This document shows positions 13,982 to 27,200 of a stretch of 64,000 bases of DNA, in pieces; the stretch's first letter is position 1, and each line of letters begins with the position of its first letter. Below the pieces are notes generated by a model. It made no database searches, had not been told where the DNA came from, and was given only the letters and a program-made list of their open reading frames with translations. This stretch comes from Thunnus maccoyii (taxonomy: Eukaryota; Chordata; Actinopteri; Scombriformes; Scombridae). Position numbers and translations under genes: made by a program. The stretch covers positions 4,030,001 to 4,094,000 of the forward strand of contig NC_056554.1 in assembly GCF_910596095.1 (NCBI RefSeq), in the 5' to 3' direction.

Positions 13982-13987
13982 AATAAA
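13982..13987 (+). terminator. Polyadenylation signal of lectin 1
   Basis: AATAAA about 195 bases after the stop, in a block conserved with 27806-27811 and 43152-43157. Confidence 0.7.
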
Positions 13988-14338
13988 ACATATGAGATGA
14001 GTCTTTGGCTTCAAGTTTACAGTGTGTGAACCAACCTGATAAAAGCAACAGATGTATCCACTTCACATTCCCTCCATGACAGCCAGTGGAGGAAGAAGTT
14101 TTTACATCCTTTACTTCAAAGCAGCAATACTACAATATAACATAAGTATGATGAGTAAAACGTAGTAGAAGTATAACAAGTGAAAATAGTGGTTGTGCAG
14201 TGACGTTAATATGACATTATTAGATTATTAATACTGATGCATCAGTGTGTGAACAACATTTTATTGTTGTAGCTGGTTAAGGTGGAGCTAGTTTGAACTA
14301 CTTTATATACAGCAAACTTAACTGTAGGTAGTTAAGTC
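13988..14338. other. 3' flank of lectin 1
   Basis: No gene seen. Units 2 and 3 have an additional stretch of about 265 bases here (27878-28132, 43226-43479) that unit 1 lacks. Confidence 0.5.
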
Positions 14339-14660
14339 CAGTGGTTCCCAACCTAGGGGTTGGGCCCCTCCAAAGGGTCCCAAGATAAATCTGAGGGGTC
14401 GTGAGATGATTGATGGGAGAGGAAAGAGGTTAAAAGACAAGTGAAACACTGGTTTAATCTTTAATGTGTTGTATTTTATATCATGAGTGTTTTTATGTTA
14501 AATAAAATATTCTGTACAGTAACTAGTGACTATAGGTGTTAAATAAATGTATAATATTTCCTCAAATATTGTGAAGTACAAGTTGCTAAAAATGGAAACA
14601 TTCAAGTAAAGTACAAGTACCTCAAAATTGTACTGACGTACAGTATTTGAGTAAATGTAG
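14339..14660. repeat. MITE-like dispersed repeat (hAT-type start)
   Basis: Starts CAGTGGTTCCCAACCTAGGG, the terminal sequence typical of hAT-derived short elements in vertebrates, with the AAGTACCTCAAAATTGTACT motif common in fish repeats near its end. Copies at about 28417-28740 and 43763-44088. Right boundary uncertain. Confidence 0.45.
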
Positions 14661-15464
14661 TTAGTTTGTTGTCAGATGATGACGGGAACATGTCATGTGA
14701 CTGAGCACCTCTGTTATTTTACACACCATTGGACAAACTATGTGCTCCTACAAACATGGTTGTGAACGTCACACCAAACCTCTGTAAATATGTCAGGTCT
14801 AAATAATTACACACAACTAAAGAATATACAGATACATAGTGGGATTATAGTGAATTATCAATGACTGCATGAGCACATACTGTGTTTCATATTGCATACA
14901 TGCTGAGCTCTCCACGTATCTGTGTGTGAGAATTAAAATGCAACACTGCACTCTTGTGTTTGCATGTGTGTATTGTTGGCTTCAAAGTGAGAGTCTAGTA
15001 AATGTGGGAACAAAGTGAGAGACAGACATGTAAAACAAGAGGGGAGGATGTGATTTGTTGTTGTAGTTTTACTGAACTACAGCTGATTGCATGTTACCCT
15101 TTAGAAATAATCTCACTACCATAGGATCAATAAAATGGTTTGCTTGAGAAAACATCTGAAATATCTTCATTTTAGAGGAGTCATTGAACCTCTCCTGTAT
15201 TTCTCTCTTTGTTGGTAATGATTTACTGAGTCCTATTGCATTTCTACATGAGATGCTTGAGAGAATTTGAGGAAGACAGATAACAGAGAGAGAAAATAAA
15301 ACATGTATTGAGTTCAGTAAAGTGACTTATTTGGGTGTAGTTTGGTTAAACTAAGAACTTGGAGTTTTGTATTAATTTGCAGCCTTGAAACATTTAGATG
15401 GGAGCTGTGTTTAGTGGCCTTTTGTTTGACACAAATGATAATGATGTAATAACAAATTACTCAC
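14661..15464. other. Unit tail, no gene seen
   Basis: AT-rich sequence conserved in units 2 and 3 without open frames of note. Confidence 0.4.
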
Positions 15465-15587
15465 CTTTACCTGGTCTCTTGGAGAGTGGATGCTACCCTT
15501 CGGTGATGAAACCTTCCGTGACCATGAACCTGGGAAGAATCATCACCCATTTACTGTGTGTGAGCCCGGCTATGTGCTCCTGTGTGT
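15465..15587 (-). pseudogene. Exon-like segment, minus strand, stop codon in unit 1
   Basis: A 123-base segment read on the minus strand has a CCAG acceptor and a GTGAGT donor. Its frame (DTQEHIAGLTH..., GKW/SKW, ILPRFMVTEGFITEG) is open in units 2 (29527-29649) and 3 (44889-45011), but a TAG interrupts it here. An upstream GTGAGT donor about 50 bases away could belong to a preceding exon. The family is not recognised; it may be an exon captured by the duplication or part of an unknown element. Confidence 0.3.
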
Positions 15588-16229
15588 CTGGCACAGTTAG
15601 AGTGTAAGGTTGATAACAGAGATGGGGGGAGAAATTACTCACCTTGTGCAACATTTCTGGAGAAGAAACTCAGGCACAGTGCAGATGAGTAGAGGAGAGA
15701 ACACCTGCTGCCAAGCAGGCTGCCTGCGTGACGTTATGTCATAGAAAGATGTAAGATGAGAGGCCAGAGAAGAACGAGCAACAGACATTGTTTTTCCCTT
15801 TATTCATCTCACCTGAGTTGGCGAGACATAAGCAACCTTCTCCTCAGTGTGGTGCCTCTAACTCCTGGAACACACAGCCTACCTTTACCTGAACAGTGTG
15901 TGTGCATCACTGAACTGCTGCGTCTCACACACCTGCAGTGTCCACACAGACAGTGTTGCTGCTGCAGTGCTGCTACTGCCAGTCCTATATTTCTACATAG
16001 AGTTTGACTTTGATAATGGACGTTAATAACAGAATGTTTCATATCATTTCATTTATATTTAGTTTAGACAGTCAAAGGTTAAGAATCGTGTGCTCATTTG
16101 TGAAAAAGAAATAAATGTGAAAGCTTTGTTTCTGACGGGCATGGTGGGGTCAAGTTGGGGCTACTTCTGTGTCAGACACATACACTCCTCATGATGGGTG
16201 AGGGAGGGACGGGGTGCGTCCTCTGACAG
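15588..16229. other. Unit tail with GC-richer patch
   Basis: ORFs of about 80 codons are open on both strands at 15756-16042, and again in units 2 and 3, but no motif supports coding. A leucine- and cysteine-rich stretch on either strand reflects CTG/CAG-rich sequence at 15955-15980. Confidence 0.35.
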
Positions 16230-16817
16230 TCAGCTTCCTCCCCAGGGCCTGGAGGCAGCTAAGGAAGGGGAAACCACAGCCCCTTGATGCCCCAGCCAGT
16301 TGATGGTGGAGTGATGCTGCTTCCACTTGCAGATAATGGCCCCAGTGGTGCTTATGGGAACATTTAAGAGTTGAGGAATCAGTCGGTAACCTGTACCCTT
16401 CCTATGTTGCTCAACAGTCTTGTTGCAAAGGTTTTGGGAGAGCTCTTTGCCTCTAATCATCATGAGATGCTTCTTCATGACAGCTTGGTAACAAATAATG
16501 TGTTCACAGATGTCTAACCCTTTTTAAAAGAGTGGAAGTGCTAATAGCCACATGAACTAACCAGCTGATTCTAAATAGCACAGGTAAGAGGACTAATTAG
16601 TGGTTCAGTGTTTGTTCATACAGCGTGTTCAATACTTTAGGTCATTCAAATTTAATGCACATGACTTTTTTATTGATTGGAATGTTATGATTTCTTTAGC
16701 TGTTTTGCCTTATTGAGTTAATATCAATGTCTGATCTTAATTTCATATGAATATCTGCACTGGAAATATGTTTCCTGAAAAAATTGTTGACGTGTTGAAT
16801 ACTTATTTCCCCCACTG
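16230..16817 (-). mobile_element. Tc1-like transposon fragment, transposase N-terminus
   Basis: The minus-strand ORF at 16478-16230 begins MKKHLMMIRGKELSQ and contains the first helix-turn-helix of Tc1 transposases (IPQLLNVPISTTGAII). One inverted-repeat end, ACTTATTTCCCCCACTG followed by TA, is present at 16801-16819. The catalytic half is deleted on the left. Copies in units 2 (30292-30879) and 3 (45654-46241). Confidence 0.7.
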
Positions 16818-16819
16818 TA

Positions 16820-18185
16820 CATTTCTGTTTTTCGTGTTAATTATTATACACATATGATGAAAGGAAGACGATGCACCTGAAATAGTTATATTTGTTCTGA
16901 CTTATTACATGAGTTTGCCTAATTTGCATAATTTCATGATAAAAATAAAGGTTATAATACAGAAATATATTGTATGTAGGTCTGTAATAATAAGTTTCAT
17001 TGTGATAGAAGAACAAGATTTATTTTTGTCTTTATTCAACTGTGGTGCCTTAGGACACATCCACCCTCACCCACGTTTAGGTTATTAAGATATTTCACAT
17101 AGGCTTGGCTATGTTGCAGATTGGGCCTACTGGTACAGAAAAAATAGATATTGTGATCCGTTGTGGGGAGAGTGAGGTAACCTGTTTTACATTTACATTG
17201 TTACACTATAATACCAACTGTACCAACAAATTATATACATTTATTTTAGTCTAAAATACAAAATGTGTAATATTTCACTCATGACTGTATATCTGAGCAG
17301 GCTGTAAGTTATATACTGTACATAAACAACTACTATACAGTATGTACTGTACATAAAGTAACATCATTTTACCATTTACCGTTACCTATGTTTGACACAA
17401 AATACGAGTAGACTACATTAAGAGTTAAAAGAAAAGATCAAGCAAACACCAAGTTACTTAAATGATAAATTCAATAACACAAATAATGACTTCATTTAAA
17501 ATTAGGGAACTCACGGCTGCCGTTATATAAAAGCTGGCCCGCCAAAATCCAAAGTATTAAACACAGCAAACAGCTGCACAACTTCCAGCCTCACTAGAGG
17601 ACATTAATTAGATCAGAGTGGATGTGTTGGACAAATCTCACAATTAATTAACATTTAATCACAATTGTTGGATATGGAAATATACACAAGGAATGACTAT
17701 ATACAGGTGAAAACATTTCTGTGATATGTGTGACCTGCCCAACTGGAGGGTAAGGCACTGCTAATCCCACCTTAACCTGGGCTTCCCCCAAGACCACCTA
17801 CTCTATACAGGTCAACACACAGATAAGTGTAAAGAAATTAAACAGAGACGTGGCTTCGAGAACAATTGTATCAAATTTATTCATTTAAATTTATTTAAAA
17901 AGATCAATTTAAAAAAACAGTAATGTTGTAATACAACCAGAAACCAATTTATTGATATAATAAAGATAATATCTGCCAAGTAGGTATTTAAGAGTTGAAA
18001 ATACCTCACACACCCTCACGATCATGCTGTTTCTGAGCGAATAATAAAATATATATATTCAAATTACTCCTAACTCTAAAGAAAAAAACAAAAACATATG
18101 ATTAACAAGCCAGGCTGACTGGTACGAGATAGCCTCTTCTTCCCACGACTACATCACCATGTGTTTGCACAACACTGCCACCACC

Positions 18186-18221
<36 letters not shown>

Positions 18222-19173
18222 CAAACTAACACCCCTAGGTGCCGTGTAATACTTGTCTGCATGCAGGTGCACAACAAACCATACGGCTAGAGCCCCCACA
18301 CAGTACAGCCCGGATACCTAAAGTTAAAATAAAGGAGCGCAGAGACAGCATTAATACACCTAACGAGGTCCTTCAGGCGCAGTGGACTCGTCTCACAACA
18401 CAAATCAACCAATATTACAATCAGTCAAAAATATGCTGAACCAAAAGAGGCAAAAGCAACACTACATACAACTAAACAAAAGAAAGAAAAAAATAAAAAG
18501 AACAAAAACTATAGGCAAAACAGTAGCAAACTATCCTAAAAGAAAAGAAAAAGGAAAATTAAAAAAAAAACAAAAAAACAATCCCAAATATCCAACCGTG
18601 GCCTTCAATATGATATGCTTAATTATTTCATCCTACCTCTACCATAATAACCCCGGCCAATTATGGCACAGCTCAAATGCTCTTCCGCTCTGGACCCCTA
18701 AATCACAAAGAACTCATCATTTTTGATACGACTCAATACAACACTATACAGCAAACAACAACTATTAGTGCCTACCTCTACAGGTGAAATCTACTGTCTC
18801 CCACGGATCTGGATGTTCAAAAGCTGGGGTTGCCTGCACCTGGTATTTACAATTGTTGCCATTAATACCATGAAGAAAACCTGGCAGGTTGACTTTCAAC
18901 TTCTATACATACCTCGAACAGGAAGACCAAACTCCCTGTCTGCCAGCTGACCACCGTGTAGGAGGACTATAGCACTCTGCCGTACGTCACGGGAAAACAC
19001 GTCTCTGTGTGTGTGTATTCAATGAGTATTTAAAATGTGATTTGATTGCGCTGTCTGCGTTTCCCTTGTATGGAAAATAACATACTAACATAAAGAGGAA
19101 GTGACATAGGTGGCCGTGACCAGCCAGGTAAAAGTAGCACAATTACACGTCTATCTGCTTGTTATTTTCTTTT
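16820..19173. other. Unit tail, AT-rich, present in units 1 and 2 only
   Basis: No supported gene. A (CA)n tract lies at about 18188-18221. ORFs at 18239-18950 are short and overlapping, lysine-rich from A-rich sequence; the matching unit 2 ORFs (32318-33027) differ in length. Unit 3 lacks this whole tail. Confidence 0.4.
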
Positions 19174-19794
19174 AATAAACAGGCAAAATACAAAGTGTAA
19201 ATTAAATAAGAGATAAAGATTTGGATAGGCAGCAATAAAAGCAATGCCATAAAGACAATAATAACGCAAGAGTACTAAGTTTTTATTACAGTGGTGACTT
19301 ATGACCTCTCATATCAGCGTCATCACAGTTGAATGGGTACGCTTCATTCACATCAGATCACAGCAGGGGGTGACGGAGTGTTTTCTATAAAGAAATGGAC
19401 AAGGCTCTCCGCCCGCCCACCCTACAGGTGTACGCTGGTGAGATGAGGGAACACATCCGATCTGCTCCCTGCTGAGCTACTTTACAGCAAACATACGGTG
19501 AGTAATAATCTGAATGTATTTAAGCGGTAATGTTACCCTGCAGTTCTTCCCAAAGTTCCAGATTATTGCTCAGGAGGTCGTACATACTCATGTATGTAAT
19601 AATAGAACAGGTACCTGGTAGTTAAACAATTACTACAGTGTAATTTGTAAATCCCTAAATTTTTACCCCCTTATTCCATAACGTCACATCTTGTTCCCCT
19701 GTACCTACATATATGTATTGGTACGTACAAAAGATTACACCGTAACTGCAGAGTAATTACACTGTACGTTGCAGGCTGTATTGTAAAGCGTTAC
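19174..19794. mobile_element. Internally deleted copy of the long-inverted-repeat element
   Basis: 19174-19500 matches 53836-54090, and 19545-19794 matches the right arm of the element at 53391-56040, ending TTGTAAAGCGTTACC. The left arm and the 1.5-kb centre are absent. Same structure in unit 2 (about 33252-33893). Confidence 0.5.
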
Positions 19795-20735
19795 CAAAAT
19801 AAAATGTAATCTTTGTTGGCTATATGTCCACTAACAGGGCCTCACACAGCTTAATTAAAACATACTATAGTTATTCAACAAACTTACTCTTCCTACTAGC
19901 TATCATACATTGTAACTACTAGCGTTAATTCTTTGCTTATCAAAGTAATCCTTCATACATATCACATTCCTACTGAGTCATGTAGAGTTTAAAGGCAATT
20001 TAATAGATATCACAATAAAAAAAACATACATCATACATCAGCTTCAACCTCACTGAAAGTTGTCCACTGGATGGCACTGTGGTTCTATTACTATGTAACA
20101 ATTTGACAGGCATTACTTTGTGACCAATAATATATAGATTACAAGATGATTTTATACTTAAGAAACATTGAATCAAACTTCTGGTTTTAAGGAACACAGA
20201 AATTCAACTAAGGCTTAACTGAATTTACGACAGGTCTGGACTATCTTTATTGGAAGTCTTACCAGGGTGAAAGCATCAGGGGAGGAATGTGGGTGTGTGT
20301 GTATGTATGAGATTAGAAGGTGAAAAGAGAACATAAAATGTAGGTAGAGTTGTCCAAACTCATCAAACAAATTGATGAGGTTTCACTATGATAAACAGTC
20401 TCTCTGCATTTGTCCAAGGAAAGGGTCCTTTAATCCGGCATCCTCTGAATCTTAGGTTGATAAAGCATGTAGCAGCATTAGTGTCATAAATTCCACTTGG
20501 GATTGTCCCACACAATTTAGAGAGAGTTTGGGGTGAGGAGATGGTTCTGTGAGGAGTCAAAACCGACACTTTAATGTGAAGGAAGGGTTCTCAGTTTACC
20601 TGAGGGCATTTCCAGACAAAGTTGAATATACATCCATGTCTTTTGAGGTTAGAGGTTATTGTTGATTGAGCTCAGACCTCCTTTGGGCTATTTTTGCAGG
20701 AAAAACAAAGATCAACTGGTTCTCCTACAATTCTG
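19795..20735. other. End of unit 1, no gene seen
   Basis: AT-rich; nearly identical to 33894-34834. It runs straight into the start of unit 2. Confidence 0.5.
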
Positions 20736-21033
20736 ACAGGTTTGAGGCTAGAGTAGGCAAGTATTGAAAATGTTTGTAAAAATAATCTTTTATGCTCATT
20801 TTCTTAAACTATTTTCTACTATTATTTTCTGTATTGTACAACATTATGTGCATATTTGTCTGTAACTTTCGTGGCAGCTCAGCTCTGTGAGGCACATTTA
20901 CATAGTACATTCCTGGAATGAAATGTATGATATAAATAAAGTTTTGTTTGCTTGCTTGATAATATCAAAGACAAATCCATGTAAATGTGGAGCGTGCAAA
21001 CTAAGTGTGTGTCTCTGTTTGTTTGTTTTGCAG

Positions 21034-21060
21034 GAATGGGAGCAGAAGAACAGCACATTA
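21034..21060 (+). pseudogene. Orphan last exon of afap1l1-like gene, unit 2, stop codon lost
   Basis: Acceptor TTTTGCAG then EWEQKNST, but the stop TAA is TTA, so the frame reads on for about 40 codons to 21183. No penultimate exon precedes it within the unit, so it cannot be spliced into a full transcript locally. This fits a passenger exon. Confidence 0.6.
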
Positions 21061-23690
21061 ACCTCTCAACCCCTCACATCAGTCTCATGTTATTTCCTTT
21101 TTCTTTTTCTTTTTAAGAAATTGTGTTTATATTTATTTAAACTGTTCATACAGTCTGAGAGCGTGTTGAGGACACAAGCATAGCATTCACATGAACCAGA
21201 ACAAGTTGCCTGTTTTAGTAAACTGTAAGTACCACAACATACAGAAATAGCAACCTTTTGAAAGTTTTATACTATGGAGCATGTTTAGTGCACAAACTTT
21301 CTTCTTCAAGCAACCACCAGTCTCTTTGTTTCCTTTTCACTCAAAATCTGATTCAGTTTGGGTTCAAAAAGGTCAAAACCAAGTATTTATTTGTAAATGT
21401 TTAAAGGAAATACTAGCTTCCCTTTGTTTATTTATGTTGATATATTTAAAGTGTTTTTGTAGAATTTGTTTGGCTCCACACGATCATATTTTCTACATCA
21501 TGACTGGTTCTCATTCATGTGTGTCAGCATCAGCAGACAAAGTGCATCTTTAAGGGTCACAGTAATCACACAGCAGCTGAACAACAATGCAGCTCATCTC
21601 AAAGAGCTATTTATTTCAAGAAGCAGAATTATTCTCAGCATCATCATGAATTCATATTTTATGTCTGTGATGTGGGAGGAATTTGAAGGTATATTGGTGG
21701 GTAATGGTGAATCCTCTGTTTTATTTCCTGTTTTCTTGCTGAATGAATACAATCCTGTATTTGTATTGTGGAGAACCTCCGGACACTGACCTCTGGTAGC
21801 TGTTTCAGGACAGCAGCTGACAGTTGGTAGGCCCCTTCATCCTGATTTACTGTCCACTGGCTCTGAAACCAGAGCCCCTCATCTTCATCAGGGCCTTTTT
21901 TAGTTGTGTCCATTACCTGAACTGCCAGTTTTTAATATGGAAAACCATATTTTCTCACTTGTCTCTAGTGTTGTGTAGCCATGCAGATACTTTTGGTTGT
22001 ATTTGTCCAGGTATTGAGATTTCTGCACCAACACAATGAGACTGAATAGAATATTGTTTATGGCACTAACAGCATAATCAATAATTACAAATTCAAACGC
22101 AACGTGTCTTTCAAGAGACCTGTTTTCTTAAGTACTATTTTTGTAGTAGGAAGTTGTTCCAAACCAAAAGTACCTGCATGGCTACCACCTGCACCTGCTT
22201 ACTGAGAAAAAATGAGCCTGATTCCAGGCTAGAGATGTGCTGCCCACATGTCTCATCAATGTCATATTTTTATATTTTTATGGTGCTTTTTTGATTTCGG
22301 CTTTATGCTCCACTGTAGTCAGCATGTTAGCATGAAGACAAGGAGTAGAGGATTTATATCTGCAAGTATTTAGTTCATGTTGTTTCTCTGTCAGCTTGGC
22401 GTGGCTTATAACTGAGCAAGATGTCTGATGTCAGTAAATGTGAACCTGCTGTACATAGCTTGGCTTTGTAGGTGGGGGTGGGGGGTTGTGGGGGGAATAC
22501 AGACTCATGCATCAGTGTTTGTTTTTGCACCTTATTCATTTTCTACTCTGTTTTATATCTCAGACAGTCTCCGTCTTGGTGACAGACATGCTTGTACATA
22601 AATGAATAAACCTGACAAACAGCTCTCTGCTGACTGTGATGAAATGCAACATTTCTATTTTTCTGAGCGTTTTAAGGTCGTCTCCATGTTAAAGGATGTG
22701 GTTCGAGTTAAGAAAAAGCTCAAGTTGAGGTTGTACTTAAAGGGCTCGTAAAAATGGAAGTTTGAACGTTCACTTTTCCATGACAGCTGGGCAAACTCCA
22801 TCTGCTGTACAGAGAACTACTCTCCTGAGACTGAAAGTGTGATCACTGTTATTAGTTTTTGGAGCTGTTCCTCAACAAGCTGCCCTAAACTCATCATGAG
22901 GAAGAAACATGTCACACAGTGCAGCCGTGTGGCTCATTAACGAGTTTATAATAGTTTTTGGACAACGGAGGTCTATGGAACAGAGAAATAAGATACTTTG
23001 GATACAAACACAATACTTGTAAGTAGGATGAGTTCATTGCTGTTCAAAGACATTACTGTTAGCGGCTGGGTCAGTAAAATCAGTCCTTGGGAAACTTCCA
23101 CTCCCAACATAAAGCTCTGCAAATGAATATCAACTGTAACAATGAGGAAATGAAACAGCATGTCCGACAACTCCTTCAGGCTCTGCAGGAGGGAGGAGAC
23201 AGACAGAAACTCAGGGTTTGAAGAAAAGCTGCCAGTGAGCAGGTTAGTTCACAGAGTGAGTTACCACAGTGACTGACCTTCAGTTAAAGTCATCTCATGT
23301 GTTTTCACTAAACCCACGATCTGGAACAGACCCCAGGCTAAAGAGAAGCCCCCTTACTGATGGGTGTAGTCAAAAGTATGCTCTGTTGCACCTGTAACCA
23401 CACCCAACAGCAATGTCATGATGTACTTACCACACCCCAAAGTACACTTCTCTACATCACAGCAGCAAGGTGAGAAGTTTAACCACTGAAGGTCAGTAAA
23501 AAGATTTTCAGCTGCTGTTAAATTGCTAATTTAATAATGTGGGAGCTCACATGCAGTATATATATGCCCAATATGTATGAACATGCCACAACCTGAGGGA
23601 CAATGAAGGACCTACACACACGCACACACACACACACAAATACATGCATAAGATATACTATATATAATTGATATATATCAATCTTAATGT
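21061..23690. other. Unit 2 region before the Tc1 fragment
   Basis: Matches 5424-8117. The ORF corresponding to 7278-7598 starts at 22908 but is frameshifted by a 7-base deletion near 22994. A short (CA)n tract is at 23616-23638. Nothing else supported. Confidence 0.45.
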
Positions 23691-23858
23691 TGGAGAAGTA
23701 CCACTCCATTCTTCAGAGACATGCTGTACCCTCTGGTTTGCATCTTTGTGGAGAAGGATTCATACTGCAGCAGGATAATGACCCCAAACACACCTCAAAG
23801 CTTTGCAAGAACTACTTGAAGACCAAAGAAGACCAAGGAGTCCTGACTGTCATGGACT
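23691..23858 (+). mobile_element. Tc1-like transposase fragment, truncated by deletion
   Basis: Same as 8118-8287, with QQDNDPKHTS. It stops at GTCATGGACTT, where an 810-base deletion joins it to sequence upstream of the lectin gene, removing the PPQSPDLNP end. Confidence 0.8.
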
Positions 23859-24268
23859 TGGAGGGAGATGTTGCTGCTGAATTATCTGAATGACACTTTT
23901 TCAACACTGTGAGCACCAAAAAATAAAGAAACAAAAAATTCCATTCACCTCTAACGTATAGAAGACAAATACAACTGAAACTCTGCACACTAGATATGAC
24001 TGGAGCTAAGTGAGAAATAAAATATATATTTTTTGTAGTTGGGAAAAAAATTAAATATTCTGTGAGTACATGACAATGTTTTGGAGATAAACATTTACAT
24101 ATGTCATACTTTTTGCATTTGGAATGCAGCAGAACCGTGACTTTTAACAGTAACAGAGAAGAGAAGCTGGTCTTGTATTTGACTAGATTTGCCTAAGAAC
24201 AGCTAATACAGAGGTAGAGTTTCCTTTTAATAGTGAACATCGACACACAGAGACCTCAGAACAGCATC

Positions 24269-27200
24269 ATGATGGAAAGGATCTTGTTGGGTGTCCTGTA
24301 TCTCTCAGGTCAGTGAAATATTTAAAGATATAATATGTAACTTTTCTGCATTATAAAATCTAAAAACGACTAGACATATGTTATATATTTTGTTGAGTTG
24401 TTTAATTATCCCAGATGTTTCCAACAATTTTCAAACCGTGAGAAATCTGAAATTTTAATCAAGGTTAAGGGTCTGTTTCATTTGGTCGGCAGTTAATAGC
24501 ATCATACCCTCTTTGTGTGTATGTCAGTGTTGTGGTTGTCTGCCAGGAACTGTCAATAATTTCATTTTTATCTAGTTTTAAGCCACATTTTTCGATAAAC
24601 TTTTTATATCTTGGTTGTTTTTAACTATATCTTTTAACCGGATGAAGGATTTTAGTCATCAGACGTCTGGATCTTAAGTTATCAGAGAAACAAGCTGAGC
24701 AAATGTTAACAGCCTCTCTGTCTCGTATCCAGAGGGGCTGAAACACTGATTATTAACATGAAACTGCTTCATTCAGTGTTTTACTGGTTTTAATCACTGT
24801 GTAGGATATTCCTCAGAAGAACACTGTCTACCTTAATAAGTGGCCAATGCCATCTCTTTATTACTTTCCTTATTGTTTGAATGTGTACATTTGTATCCAT
24901 AACTATGTTGGAAATTTTTAACTCAATTCTCCAAGTTGTATGTGTGTTAAAATCAGGTAATTAATATCTCAGTAACCACTAGAGATAAACATGTGCTGTT
25001 TGGTAGCATTGTAATCTCCTGAGCATAAGAACATTCGATTTTTAGTCATGGTAGTTGTTTGGTAACAAGGTACAGTTGTTTGAGAGATTGTTTTAAAAAT
25101 AAGACAAATTATCTGACCTCCAGTGGATGCCATGATTGGTCAGACACTTCTCTGAAGTCCCTTATCTAACTGTACCTATAAAAGACCATCACTGGAATGC
25201 AATAGTTGGATTCTCTTTGTTACTGGTACGAGGTCCCATTCTTTCTCTGAGTTGAAACCAACTTCAGCTGACAAATCTTCATCTCCACTCCCCACGGTGG
25301 CAACACCTTCTCATCTCTCCTGCCGTCACCACACCACTCAGCAGCTACCAGCCCACAGACATGCAAGTAGCACACTTCTGCTCTGCTAACCGGGTGAATT
25401 CAAAAAGCTTCATCTGCTTAGAACTGAATTCTAAATTTGCCACCCCAGTTTACCAGCTGCTTCCAGTGACGGTCACTAGTCAACCCCTTTTCTGACAAAC
25501 TCTGGTTCTGCATTCATTCATTCTTTTATTGTAGCGTCAGTTTGTTTAGTGAGTGTTGTTTTGTGTCATTGTTAGGTTAGTCTTTAGGTAATAAATGTTT
25601 TGCATATAAAGTCATTGCCTTTGTTTTCTTTAACTTACTTTCAGTCACTTTACGTATCCGATTCCTCTCCTGAGTGCAAGTTAATTCCTTCCCAAAGCTG
25701 ATTTATGTGTTAAAGATTCTCTTGACTAATCACCAAGAGAAACTATTTATTAGTCTTATTATGCTGATTCTGAGGTTATAACGCTGAACAAATAATTGAA
25801 GTGGTTCTGTGTAATAATTCTGCTTAACAGTAAATTTCCCCAAACTGAGCTAAAATTTCCCTACAATTGGGTCTGTTTGTTTTGGAGAGGAGGAGACGTC
25901 TGTGGATAATTTGGTTCCTGGTAAAAACCTCCTGAACAATGAACACTGAAGGAATCCTAACCGGGAGAAGCTGACTGCAATGACTGCAATGGTGGTTATT
26001 TCACAATGAAGACAACAACTCCCATGATCCCACAATACTTCATGATGTCATCAAACTCTGTCTTTTGTTATTGTTTTGATTAAGAGACCACTAGCAGCAG
26101 AAGTTAAATACTGTGTGTTTAATAATGTCTAACAGTGTTTATTATTTCATTATACTGTAATACTTAAAAATGTTAGAGTCACCTCACATGTTAAAAAGTG
26201 GTGTTTTCCTCACAGGCTGGTCCATCTTCTCCACATGTCGTCTCCATCAGTACCACTTTGTTGCTGAACCCATGAATTGGACTGAAGCTCAGATGTACTG
26301 CAGAGAGACATACACAGACCTGGTCACCATTGAAAACACTGAAGACATGAACCAACTCATCAACACAGTTTCATTTGCTGGTTACAACAGTCAAGTCTGG
26401 ATTGGCCTGTACAGAGTCATTGATTGGAAGTGGTCAGATGGGTACAGAGGGAGTGGAGCTGAATATAGGGACTGGGCATCCGATCAACCAAGTTTAGACA
26501 CTGATAAACTCGGTGTAGGTATTGTAAAGAGTCGTCCCTCATGGGAGAATCATCCTTGTACACATGCACATTATTTCGTCTGTTATACTGGTAAGTACCC
26601 AGCTAAGGATTATTTCTTCTCTAATAATGATTACATTGAAGTTCAGCACTTCAAATCAAAGATTCATTTTTTTCCCAATAATTTATCTGCAGGAACACAG
26701 CTGGATCCTCAATTTGTTTTTGTGAATCAACTAATGACCTGGTCCAATGCTCACAGGTACTGTAGGGAGAACTTCATAGACCTGGCCACTGTGAGGAACG
26801 ACACTGAGAACCAGGAGGTCCTGAATTTGTTGCCAGGTACAGACTGGGTATGGATCGGCCTGTACAGAGATCCTGGTATTAACTGGTCTGATGGCAGTGC
26901 CTACTCATTCACCAATTGGGGTGGCTCAGTTTCAGGATCACTCAGATTGGTGAAAATGATGTGTGGTGTGCAGGAATCAAACCAATGGTCGTTTAAGTCC
27001 TGTGGAGAGAGATTTCCATTTGTCTGCTACAGCATCCCTGGTGAGTGGTTTACTGTCCTTCAGTGGAAGCCAGAGAATGCTGCATAACTTTAGCATATAA
27101 ATCATGTTTGAATGTACACGAAAAAATGTAAATATCACAGAACTAATAGGACAGCAAATGAATGATTCATTTCTCCTCTCATTCTGTGTCTCAGTACCAG

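Larger units (their letters stand above)
4706..20735. repeat. Tandem segmental duplication, unit 1
   Basis: About 16 kb, starting at AGGTTTGAGGCTAGAGTAGG, a sequence that recurs at about 20740 and 34839. Order: last afap1l1-like exon, ORF region, Tc1 fragment, lectin gene 1, MITE-like repeat, Tc1 N-terminal fragment, CA tract, tail repeat. Differences from units 2 and 3: a solo LTR inside the lectin gene, loss of about 370 bases before lectin exon 2, and absence of about 265 bases after the lectin polyadenylation site. Boundaries are by eye, within about 20 bases. Confidence 0.85.

Noticed and set aside
15756-16042. Overlapping ORFs on both strands, repeated in each unit
   Set aside because: Open on both strands through CTG/CAG-rich composition; no family features.
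18239-18950. Short lysine-rich ORFs
   Set aside because: Arise from A-rich sequence; the unit 2 counterparts change length, and no motif is seen.
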